64,000 bases of DNA, from the NCBI GenBank assembly GCA_047345645.1, contig JBLEFH010000009.1; one strand, given 5' to 3'. A model generated the notes under the pieces. It ran no database searches, had not been told where the DNA came from, and saw nothing but the letters and a program-made list of their open reading frames with translations. A program made the position numbers and the translations under genes. This document shows positions 20,097 through 27,229 of this stretch, piece after piece; position 1 is the first letter of the stretch, and every line of letters starts with the position of its first letter. This DNA comes from JBLEFH01 sp047345645 (GTDB taxonomy: Bacteria; Pseudomonadota; Alphaproteobacteria; Rhodobacterales; Rhodobacteraceae).

Positions 20097-20121
20097 GTTA
20101 CTCGCGGGACATTTTCTTTAA
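19147..20121 (+). CDS. IS3 family transposase OrfB, C-terminus replaced
   Basis: A 324-residue integrase-type transposase with a complete DDE triad: Asp in WQTDFTYLK, Asp in LLSDNGASY and Glu in GKIERWHQ. The normal C-terminal tail after EEIKRKT is replaced by about 11 residues (VDMPLLAGHFL) read from the left end of the adjoining IS481 element. The catalytic core is intact, but the element has lost its right end. Confidence 0.85.
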   Translation: MRYPASEKLEIIRTVEASHLPARQTLAMLGIPRTTYYRWYDRWSEGGLDALEDTPSHPGSVWNRLPDETRADIIEFALEHEDLTPRELAVKYTDEKQYFVSESSVYRILKAEDLVTAPAHIVMKAANEFRDKTTRPNELWQTDFTYLKVLGWGWFYLSTILDDYSRHIIAWKLCTTMKAEDVTDTLDLALEASGCDCATVVAKPRLLSDNGASYIAGDLADYLDEKGMDHIRGAPYHPQTQGKIERWHQTMKNRVLLEHYFLPGDLERQIGAFVEYYNNQRYHESLGNMTPADVYYGRAEQILKQREEIKRKTVDMPLLAGHFL

Positions 20122-21073
20122 CCTCCCAGCTGTGGGAAGAAGGAGATGTTCATGAACAAGGATCAACGCGAGATTCAGCGCAAGTTGCGGATACTGCGAC
20201 ATGCGGAGGAGACCGGTCACGTCGCGAGGACTTGCCGCTATTTCGGGATAGGTCGATCCAGCTTCTACCGTTGGCGTCAAGCCTATGCGGAGCGAGGCGA
20301 AGCTGGCCTGATCAACGCACCGCCCATTCCCAAGTGGCATGCCAATCGGACGCCGCCTGAGCGCGAGGAAAAGGTGCTTTATCTTCGACGCAAGTATCAT
20401 CTCGGCCCGATGCGGATCGTCTGGTACTTGGAGCGCTATCACGACATCAAATTGTCAGACGCCACGGTTTCGCGCATCCTGCGCCGCCATGGGCTGAACC
20501 GCCTCCCTCGCGGCACACGCATGCGCAAGGTCCACACCAAACGCTATCAGAAGCAGGTACCCGGACATCACATTCAGATGGATGTTAAGTTCCTGACCTT
20601 CATTGATAAAAAAGGTGAGAAGATACGCCGTTTCCAATACACCGCCATCGATGACGCGACGAGGGTTCGGGCGCTGAAGGTTTACGAAAAGCACACCCAA
20701 GCCAATGCGATCGATTTTGTTGATCACGTCGTTGAAAAGTTCCCATTCCGCATCCGTGAAATCAGGACGGATAATGGCCATGAGTTCCAGGCGAAATTCC
20801 ATTGGCATGTCGAGGACCTTGGTATCCGCCACGCCTACATCAAACGCGGGACGCCGCAGCTGAACGGTAAGGTGGAACGGTCACACAGGTCGGATGGGCA
20901 GGAGTTCTACCAGTTGCTCAGCTACAAAGGCGATGTCGATCTTGAAGTAAAGCTCGGCGAATGGGAGCGCTTCTACAACTTCCACAGACCGCACGGCGCA
21001 CACAACGGAAAGACGCCTTACGAAGCACTCAGAGAAAAGCTATAATCAACAAACGGGATGTCCCGCGAGCAAC
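20097..21073 (+). mobile_element. IS481-family element inserted in the IS3 copy
   Basis: Ends are given by a 16-bp inverted repeat with one mismatch: GTTACTCGCGGGACAT at 20097-20112 and ATGTCCCGCGAGCAAC at 21058-21073. The single transposase gene lies between. Exact outer boundaries may extend a few bases. Its left end interrupts the IS3 orfB, so it arrived later. DNA after 21073 does not continue the IS3 element, implying a deletion after insertion. Confidence 0.75.
20152..21045 (+). CDS. IS481 family transposase
   Basis: A 297-residue transposase with an N-terminal HTH (HVARTCRYFGIGRSSFYRWR) and an rve/DDE core: Asp in HIQMDVKFLT, Asp in IREIRTDNGHEF and Glu in LNGKVERSHRSD. The spacing and the KVERSHR block fit IS481. 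AGGAG at 20141-20145 abuts an ATG at 20146, so the second ATG at 20152 is the likelier start. The frame is intact. Confidence 0.85.
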   Translation: MNKDQREIQRKLRILRHAEETGHVARTCRYFGIGRSSFYRWRQAYAERGEAGLINAPPIPKWHANRTPPEREEKVLYLRRKYHLGPMRIVWYLERYHDIKLSDATVSRILRRHGLNRLPRGTRMRKVHTKRYQKQVPGHHIQMDVKFLTFIDKKGEKIRRFQYTAIDDATRVRALKVYEKHTQANAIDFVDHVVEKFPFRIREIRTDNGHEFQAKFHWHVEDLGIRHAYIKRGTPQLNGKVERSHRSDGQEFYQLLSYKGDVDLEVKLGEWERFYNFHRPHGAHNGKTPYEALREKL

Positions 21074-21178
21074 CGCACCTTACAATCCTAATATGTTGCA
21101 ACCTACGGATCACGAGGGCAAAAAGCCGCGGCATGCGCCGCAGCCAGTGTTTCTTGAGCCTCCGGTCGTTTAGCGACT

Positions 21179-22273
21179 CTATTTAACCAGCCTCAACGCA
21201 GATTTGGTATCCGCAACGGCAAGTTGGGCGTCAGTATGTTTACTTGGCGCAAGCAGACCTTTGAGAAGACCTTCAACCTCATCAAGCGGTATTTGGATCA
21301 CTTTGGCAATGGTTTCTTTGGTCTCGCGCTTGGACCAGAGGTCCGCCAGGATCTGAGACCAGACAACCGAGGTTTCCCTCTCGATGCCTTCGGGCTCGCC
21401 ACTTCGATAGCCCAGCTTGCCCAGCTGGATGCAGATCGTGCGGTGCTGCCATTCTGTCAGCAAACCAAGCTGGCGCAGACGATAGGCCAGCGCCATCGCG
21501 GAGACTTTCCAGCGCCGCTTGAGTCGCAGGATGACCTTCACGTCGATAAACCGCGGGACATGCGCCATTACGTCAGACCTTGGCATGAGAAAGGCCGAGG
21601 CAAAGGCGTTTGCCTCATTCTCGGCTTCCCTACCACCGCCCATTGTCCCATGACGATGCATGGCAAGGTGCCCGAGCTCGTGGCAGGCGTCGAAGAGATT
21701 GCGCTCTGCCGACTTGAAGGAGTTCAGGAACATATACGGGACGTCATCCATCCAGAAGGAGAACGCATCGACGTTCTTCGTATCCTCAGACAGTCCGAGG
21801 ATACGGATACCCTTGGCTTCGAACAGCTTCAGGACCGAAGGGATCGGGCGATCTCCAAGCTGCCAATGAGCACGCAGCGCCTCGGCGGCGCTTTCCGGCG
21901 AATACTCCGCGTCGGCACGCAAGTCCGGCAGGTCGAGCCCCGGCAGGTTAAACACCTCCTCTGCCCATCGGAACATCTCAACACCCGCGCCGCCAGCGGC
22001 AAAGGCGGCGTCACGCTCTTTCGCCGACATGTTGGTTAGGCTTCGGAAACTGACCTGTTCCGCAGACAAGGCGGGCGGATCGGGCAAGGTGAAGTAGTCG
22101 ATCGGGTAGTCGAGGACCCCGGCGATCTTTTTGATCGTGGCAGGATCCGCGTCATTTTGATCCGCTTCCAGTCGCGTGATGGTGACCGGGCTGAGCCCAC
22201 ACAGTCCGGCAAGACCCTTGGCGGTCATCTTGCGCCGCTTACGCGCCGCGGCCAGCCTCTTTCCGTTGTGCAT
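21179..22273 (-). CDS. Xre-family HTH protein with ImmA/IrrE metallopeptidase domain
   Basis: A 364-residue protein combining an N-terminal Cro/C1-type helix-turn-helix (about 5-60, KGLAGLCGLSPVTITRLEAD) with an ImmA/IrrE zinc peptidase domain whose HELGH motif lies at about 198-202 (FDACHELGHLAMHRHG). Such proteins cleave or inactivate partner repressors in mobile elements and stress systems. The ATG at 22273 shares its A with the stop codon of the upstream gene (TGATG), so the two are translationally coupled. A GTG three bases earlier is an alternative start. The substrate is unknown; the upstream partner is the obvious candidate. Confidence 0.85.
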   Translation of the reverse strand: MHNGKRLAAARKRRKMTAKGLAGLCGLSPVTITRLEADQNDADPATIKKIAGVLDYPIDYFTLPDPPALSAEQVSFRSLTNMSAKERDAAFAAGGAGVEMFRWAEEVFNLPGLDLPDLRADAEYSPESAAEALRAHWQLGDRPIPSVLKLFEAKGIRILGLSEDTKNVDAFSFWMDDVPYMFLNSFKSAERNLFDACHELGHLAMHRHGTMGGGREAENEANAFASAFLMPRSDVMAHVPRFIDVKVILRLKRRWKVSAMALAYRLRQLGLLTEWQHRTICIQLGKLGYRSGEPEGIERETSVVWSQILADLWSKRETKETIAKVIQIPLDEVEGLLKGLLAPSKHTDAQLAVADTKSALRLVK

Positions 22274-22947
22274 CACTTCCCATTCTTACGCTTTACTTCG
22301 ATGATAAGATCATCATCTTTCGGCGCGTCTTCTGGCAATACCGAGACAGGGTCAAGATCGCTGTCCTGAACAAGGTAGATCCTTTCGATGAACCCCCTGA
22401 TTTTACTGTCCTCGATCACGGGCATGCTCAATTCCATGCGGCCGTCGGGATCGAGCAGAAGGTAGAACACCGAGAATCGCTTGGTCCTCAGGTTGGAACT
22501 TTTCGGTGACGGCAGCGTGACGACCGCAGGAAGAGCCACCCCGGCATGATCGAACAGGCTTGCACCCTCGCATACTTTTTCAGATTTCGCGCCGAAGTCG
22601 CCTGTCTTGGGCCGACGGAAGTCCGAACAGCATCTATCTGCTGTCTTGACGAGAACAATGACGTTCAGGTCATTATTGACGATGCCTTCCAGTCCTCCGT
22701 CGTAATAGAGTTCCCAGCCGTTGACGCCGATGTACTCGGCACGCAGTCCAGCGAGGCATTCATGGAAGGTGTACTGTCCAGCAGAAGTCTTGCCATGCAT
22801 GGCACCGGCCATACCACGACCAGACATGGCGGATGCCCCCGCCGATATGAGGCGTTGCCGCTCCAGGGCCAGTTGGCAAAGGCGTGTTTCGATATGGTCC
22901 TGCTCTTTCAGGATCAACGTAGCGATAGAGGCCATTCTGTCTCTCAT
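22273..22947 (-). CDS. Unrecognised protein coupled to the Xre-ImmA gene
   Basis: A 224-residue protein I do not recognise. The N-terminal 40 residues look helical and charged (ILKEQDHIETRLCQLALERQ), followed by a Gly/Ser/Ala-rich patch (SAGASAMSGRGMAGAMHGKT) and a mixed alpha/beta region with YDGGLEGIVNNDLNVIVLVK and FSVFYLLLDPDGR. The ATG at 22947 follows the inverted repeat at 22948-22987; an in-frame start at 22992 would begin beyond that repeat. The one-base stop/start overlap with the ImmA gene suggests a two-gene module, perhaps toxin-antitoxin-like or a regulator and its protease. Confidence 0.6.
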   Translation of the reverse strand: MRDRMASIATLILKEQDHIETRLCQLALERQRLISAGASAMSGRGMAGAMHGKTSAGQYTFHECLAGLRAEYIGVNGWELYYDGGLEGIVNNDLNVIVLVKTADRCCSDFRRPKTGDFGAKSEKVCEGASLFDHAGVALPAVVTLPSPKSSNLRTKRFSVFYLLLDPDGRMELSMPVIEDSKIRGFIERIYLVQDSDLDPVSVLPEDAPKDDDLIIEVKRKNGK

Positions 22948-22987
22948 GTTAATTTTCCACACCTCATATGATGGGGTAAAAATTAAC
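22948..22987 (-). promoter_or_regulatory. Inverted-repeat operator candidate upstream of the Xre-ImmA module
   Basis: Perfect 9-bp arms GTTAATTTT (22948-22956) and AAAATTAAC (22979-22987) flank a 22-bp spacer directly before the ATG at 22947. The position covers the promoter and ribosome-binding area of the two-gene unit, as expected for autorepression by its HTH protein. Confidence 0.5.
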
Positions 22988-23281
22988 ATCAAGCAAGACC
23001 TGCAGTCACCTCGGTTGCCGCTCGGGATGTTGCAATCTTTGGGCTGAATGTGAACAGTCGAAGGCCGGTGATGCCGTTTAGAAACTCCTTTCGGTTATGG
23101 ATGAGTTGACTTGGGACCAGCCGTTCGTTGCGCATGGCTTGAATGACTGCTTGGGGCCGAACGGACCGACGCCCCACGTCGGCAACTCCCGCCTCTCCCT
23201 CAACGGGCATCTTGCAGGGATCGTCACGCTCGTTGCACAATAGTGGAAAATGAGGGCGCGCGCCGAAATATCTGAAATGCA
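22988..23281. other. Spacer without a supported gene
   Basis: About 290 bp between the Xre-ImmA module and the nuclease pseudogene, which are divergent. A minus-strand open frame of 97 codons crosses it (LVPSQLIHNRKEFLNGITGL is its most protein-like part), but it has no clear ribosome binding site and no family that I recognise. I treat it as intergenic or as a gene remnant. Confidence 0.4.
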
Positions 23282-23708
23282 ATGGCTCGGCGCACTCAGA
23301 AGCTTTCCCACCAGCAATCCGGCAATCTCGGCGAGGTCCTCGCCCTCGCGAAGCTAAATTCTTTAGGGATCGCGGCCTATGCCAGCCCCGAGGGGGCGCC
23401 GGGGCACGACCTGATGGCGGTGGTGGATCGAGGTGAAGACCCGTCAGTTCCTCGAAAGGCCAACCGAGATTTCGCGCTGGCCGGTCGACATGGCTACGAA
23501 AGGTGACGCTGACTTTTTCCTCTTTGTTGAGCTCGATCTGCGAACACTCTCACCGACGTTCTATCTCTTGACGAACGAACAGGCACGCGCCACGCACCGC
23601 CTCTCGAAGGGGCTCGGGAACTGCTATCCGTCGCACGTTCGCAAGGCTGTCGCGGCAAACGATTTCTCGCCGCTTCTCGCCGCAAGTGCTCCTCCTGCGC
23701 AGACGTAG
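23282..23708 (+). pseudogene. PD-(D/E)XK nuclease-like gene, frameshifted
   Basis: The first frame (ATG at 23282) encodes QQSGNLGEVLALAKLNSLGI and GAPGHDLMAVV, then loses sense. The next frame, about 23420 onward, gives WIEVKTRQFLERPTEISRW and FFLFVELDLRTLSPTFYLL to a stop at 23708. Joined, they make the D...ExK pattern of the PD-(D/E)XK fold (Asp in GHDL, Glu and Lys in IEVKT) in a protein of about 140 residues. A deletion of a few bases near 23420-23430 best explains the break. It may be a former restriction or DNA-repair endonuclease. Confidence 0.55.
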
Positions 23709-23994
23709 ATATCAGCCGGGCCCAGCGGACTTAGCGCAACCTCGAACGCCTTGACCTATTGAACATTGCTGCACGCAAGTGCAGACGGCTGCTTCGGGGA
23801 AGCTGCTCCGCAGCGAGGTCTGTCTTCACGGAGGTCCGGTCTGGGCCGGCCGCGACGGACCTGCCCCTGGCGCTCAAATCTCTACCGACTCTGCAATCGC
23901 GAGCGCATCCTCAAGTTCGACGCCGAGGTCGCAGAGGTGGTCCTGAATTTTCGACCAGTTTGCCGCCGGGCTAAGCTATAGCATTTGTTTCATT

Positions 23995-24825
23995 TCAGGC
24001 GGCGGCTTTCAGGTTCGGGGCCCGACTATCATATGCCTCGCCCGGCGTCAGCAGCCCATGGGATGAGTGCGGGCGCTTTTCATTGTAATAGGTGATCCAG
24101 GCGCCGATCCCCTCTCGGGCTTCAGAGCCGGTCTCGAAGGCGTTCAGGTAGACACATTCATATTTCAGGGATCGCCAGAAGCGCTCGATCATCCGGTTGT
24201 CGATCCAGCGCCCGCGGCCGTCCATCGAGATCTTCACCTTGGCGTCATGCAGTACATCGGTGAAGTCGGTGCTGGTGAACTGCGAGCCTTGGGCGGAGTT
24301 GAATATCTCCGGCGGGCCGTATCGGGCCAGCGCCTCTTTCAGCGCCTCGACGCAGAACCCGGCATCCATCGAATTCGACAGCCGCCAGCTCAGCACTTTC
24401 CGGCTGTGCCAGTCCATGATCGCCACGAGATACAAGAAGCCCCGGCGCATCGGGATATAGCTGATGTCGGTACACCAGACCTGGTTCGGGCGGGTTATGG
24501 ACAGCCCCTTGAGAAGGTACGGGTAAATCCTGTGCTCGGGATGCTTCTTGCTGGTTTTCGGCTCCTGGTAGATCGGCACCAGCCGCATGAGCCTCACCAG
24601 CCGCCGCACGCGATGACGCCCGCATCTGTACCCCTCTCGCTGCATGTGGCGGGCCATTTGCCGCGAGCCGTACCAGGGCGTTTCCAGGAACTGCCGGTCG
24701 ATGATTTCCATGAAGGCCAGATTCTCGGCGCTTTCCCCGCGCGGGTGATAGTAGAGGCTGGAACGCGCCAGCGACAGCAGGCTGCACTGGCGACGGACAC
24801 TGAGATCGAAATGGTCCCGCTTCAC
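23995..24825 (-). CDS. IS3 family transposase OrfB with altered catalytic Asp
   Basis: A 276-residue integrase-type transposase. The first catalytic Asp (VWCTDISYIP) and the Glu (IDNRMIERFWRS) are present. The second Asp is normally in IFN(S/T)DQGSQFTS; here the sequence reads IFNSAQGSQFTS, encoded by GCC where GAC would give Asp. This substitution should abolish strand transfer, so this copy is probably dead although its frame is open. OrfB overlaps orfA by four bases. Confidence 0.85.
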   Translation of the reverse strand: MKRDHFDLSVRRQCSLLSLARSSLYYHPRGESAENLAFMEIIDRQFLETPWYGSRQMARHMQREGYRCGRHRVRRLVRLMRLVPIYQEPKTSKKHPEHRIYPYLLKGLSITRPNQVWCTDISYIPMRRGFLYLVAIMDWHSRKVLSWRLSNSMDAGFCVEALKEALARYGPPEIFNSAQGSQFTSTDFTDVLHDAKVKISMDGRGRWIDNRMIERFWRSLKYECVYLNAFETGSEAREGIGAWITYYNEKRPHSSHGLLTPGEAYDSRAPNLKAAA

Positions 24826-25130
24826 CGCTTTCTGCCTCCAGTGCCGAGGATGAGACTGGAGGCTTCCGATAAAAAATCCCGTTCCACGACCAGCTGGCCG
24901 ATCTTGGCGTGCAGCTTCTCGACATCCCTCTCGGAAATCACCGTCTCGGCCGACGTGGCACCGCCAAACGCCGATGCCATGTTCTCAATCGCCGTTCTCT
25001 TCCAGCCGCTGATCATTGTGGGATGGACGCCGTATTTCTTGGCCAGCTCGGCCGTCGTCAACTCTTCACGGATGGCCTCAAGAGCAACCTTGGCCTTGAA
25101 CTCCGCCGAATAGCGTTTCCGCTTCGTCAT
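24822..25130 (-). CDS. IS3 family transposase OrfA
   Basis: A 102-residue HTH subunit: KRYSAEFKAKVALEAIREEL with the recognition region ELAKKYGVHPTMISGWKR, then a coiled segment (DVEKLHAKIGQLVVERDFLS). It belongs to the IS3-group OrfA type and ends overlapping the orfB start. The frame is intact. Confidence 0.88.
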   Translation of the reverse strand: MTKRKRYSAEFKAKVALEAIREELTTAELAKKYGVHPTMISGWKRTAIENMASAFGGATSAETVISERDVEKLHAKIGQLVVERDFLSEASSLILGTGGRKR

Positions 25131-25194
25131 CTGGGGTATTCCTTCGTCAGTCGCTACAGCTTAGCAACTGGTCCGAAATCTTGCGACCACCTCT

Positions 25195-25557
25195 ATGGCA
25201 GACGACATCAGAGGCCGTCTCGGTGCATGGTACCGTGTTAGAGGTCGCGATTACCTCAGTCGTCGCATTGATGCCTTGGTTAAGACTCTCCCTTGGGTGG
25301 ATGCACCACCACCCTTTCGCCTGCTAGAGATGTCGCGCCAGTGGGGAAGCTGTTCACCATCCGGCGAGATCATCATCAATCGACATCTGATCAAAGCACC
25401 GCGGCAGTGCGTCGATTATGTACTCATTCATGAACTGGCTCACCTGAAGTACCAAGATCATAGTCCTGAGTTCTGGAAACTGATCGACATGCATGCTGTC
25501 GATTGGCGGAAGGCCAAGCACCATCTGGATGGGTTGGTCGAGGTTTTGCTCAATTGA
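25195..25557 (+). pseudogene. YgjP-like metallopeptidase, 5' part removed by an IS
   Basis: The 120 codons left encode the C-terminal part of a YgjP/DUF45-type zinc metallopeptidase: the conserved SRQWGSCSPSGEIIINRHLI block, then VLIHELAHLKYQDHSPEFW with ligands His79, His83 and His89 and catalytic Glu80. Family members are usually about 230-240 residues, so roughly half is missing. The first codon is the base right after the IS3 inverted repeat, and the left flank of that IS does not restore the N-terminus. The reading frame and zinc site are intact. YgjP genes often travel with restriction systems. Confidence 0.75.
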
Positions 25558-25615
25558 AGGGGACAGCAGGCTTGACCGGTGGGGGGGGAACGCTCGGCAA
25601 CTTCGAATGTGCCTA

Positions 25616-26659
25616 AAGCATTTCGTTCAAACTCTGAATCGTTTGGCCTTTCTCTCAAGCTTTGAGCGTGATTCCCTGCGATCAGGGAGGATTGGTCATG
25701 TCAGCACCTTTGCCGGCGGCCCTTCGGGTTCGGTTCCAGCGATTGATTGAGAACGGTTTCAGTGGCCGTGCGGCGGCGGCGCGGTTGCAGTTATCTGCGG
25801 CGACCGGATCGCGCTGGTCACGTGCAATCCGGACACGGGGACACGCTGAACCACTGCCCCAGGGACGGCCGAAAGGGCGGGGCAAGCTTGCACCGTATCG
25901 GGCCTTTTTCGAGGAACTGGTTGCGCAGGAACCCGATATCACCTTGTTCGAATTGCGGGATGCTTTGGCCGAGGCGGAAGGTGTTCATGTCCATCATTCG
26001 TCCATTGCCAACCTGCTGTCCCGCCTCGGCTTCAGCTACAAAAAAAATCTCTGGTGGCCACCGAACGCCGCAGTGCAAGGATAAGGCGGCAGCGCGCGGA
26101 TTGGTTCGGACACCGGTTGCCTGCCATCGCTGACAAACCGGAACGTGTTGTGTTTCTTGATGAAACCGCAGTGAAGACCCGCCTGCGGGGCCGTGCCCCA
26201 CGCGGCGCGCGACTGGAGATGGACGCACCGTTCGGCAGCTGGGGAACGCAGACGCTGATTGCGGGTCTGACCCACGACGCGCTGATCGCGCCATGGGTCA
26301 TCAGAGGGGCGATGAACGGTCCGGCTTTCGCGACTTACATCCGCGAAATCCTGATCCCTGAGATCGAGCCCGGAACGGTCGTCATCCTCGATAACCTCGC
26401 CACACATCGAAACAGGCAGGCGGCAGAGGCCTTGCACGCTCATGGCTGCTGGTTTCTCTACCTGCCGCCCTATTCCCCAGATCTCAACCCGATAGAGATG
26501 GCATTTGCCAAGCTGAAAGCTCACTTGCGAAAGATCGGTGCCCGCAGCTTCACGAGCGTCTTCAACGCCATCGGTCAGGTATGTGACCTCTACGGGCCTG
26601 ACGAATGCTCAAACTACTTCACCGCCGCCGGATATGTATCAAGTTAAAATCGAAATGCT
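25616..26659 (+). mobile_element. IS630-family element
   Basis: Inverted ends AAGCATTTCG and CGAAATGCTT are flanked on each side by TA (25614-25615 and 26660-26661), the target duplication expected for IS630/Tc1-mariner elements. The symmetric flanks GCCTA and TAGGC extend the match. It holds one transposase read in two frames. Inserted between the YgjP remnant and non-coding DNA, it breaks no gene that I recognise. Confidence 0.8.
25698..26647 (+). CDS. IS630 family transposase made by -1 frameshifting
   Basis: Two overlapping frames encode one transposase. The first (ATG 25698, GGGAGG upstream) has the HTH (NGFSGRAAAARLQLSAATGS) and reaches FSYKK, stopping at 26084 if not shifted. The second contains the DDE core: VFLDETAVKTR, VVILDNLATHRN and PDLNPIEMAFAKLK. 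Slipping back one base on the eight-A run at 26040-26047 yields FSYKKKSLVATERR, the normal family sequence, so a programmed -1 shift is likely. Total about 315 residues. Confidence 0.82.
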
Positions 26660-26987
26660 TTAGGCGGCGAAGGTCGATCAAGCATCGCCCGGAAAAGTTC
26701 GTTTGCCCAATGAGGGCAATAGGGGGGCGAGGCAATCCGGACCAACCTTTTGCCTGCCGACATTGGCGGAAGCCAGAGGTGCGACCTGATGTTTGCGCTC
26801 CAAGTCTCGAGCGTCACATCAGGCTTTCTACTGACGGTCCCTTTCGCGGAAATCCACTCGGCATGCTCGTCGCTCAACGAAACAAAATTCGATGTATGAC
26901 GTTGATTTCAAGCGCATGGTGTTAGGTGGGTCTAATGGTGGGTAGTTCCGACGTGATTGGATTTTATTCTATTATTTCAATGATGTC
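26660..26987. other. Non-coding or gene-remnant stretch before tRNA-Ser
   Basis: About 320 bp separate the IS630 end from the tRNA gene. A minus-strand open frame from 26877 reads MSDEHAEWISAKGTVSRKPD and SHLWLPPMSAGKRLVRIASP before running into the IS630 end. It looks protein-like but has no ribosome binding site or family that I recognise, so it may be a gene cut by the IS. The last 60 bases are AT-rich, and the stretch marks the boundary between the accessory and the core region. Confidence 0.4.
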
Positions 26988-27077
26988 TGGCGGAGGAGGT
27001 GGGATTCGAACCCACGGTGGAGTTACCCCCACGTCGGTTTTCAAGACCGGTGCATTAAACCACTCTGCCACTCCTCC
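26988..27077 (-). tRNA. tRNA-Ser (anticodon TGA)
   Basis: A 90-base tRNA with the CCA encoded (TGG at 26988-26990 on the plus strand). Acceptor stem GGAGGAG/CTCCTCC, the anticodon loop CTTGAAA with anticodon TGA, a long serine-type variable arm, and the T-loop TTCGAAT are all present. It stands at the border between the IS-rich region and the conserved genes, a common insertion site for mobile DNA, although no attachment repeat was recognised. Confidence 0.95.
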
Positions 27078-27229
27078 GCTGGGCTCCTCCCTTGCCGCGA
27101 AGACCGATCCGGGTCAAGGGAAATGGCGTCAAATCACATGCGCGGGCCGGGTTTTTCCTTTTCCCCAAAGCGCGCATTAGCTAAAGCTAAGGCCAAAGCA
27201 GTCAAATCACGCCATAAGTGAGAGAAATC

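Larger units (their letters stand above)
23933..25194 (-). mobile_element. IS3-family element inserted in a YgjP-like gene
   Basis: Both ends share AGAGGTGGTC in inverted orientation (23933-23942 and 25185-25194), with further partial matches (ACCAGTTTGC and CTAAGCTATAGC on the left, similar on the right). Length is about 1.26 kb, normal for IS3 elements, with orfA and orfB overlapping by four bases. The right end touches the ATG of the surviving part of a metallopeptidase gene. No clean target duplication is visible. Confidence 0.75.

Noticed and set aside
27177..27190. Palindrome TTAGCTAAAGCTAA before the D-Ala-D-Ala carboxypeptidase gene
   Set aside because: Short, AT-rich and without a partner site or known regulator; not distinguishable from chance.
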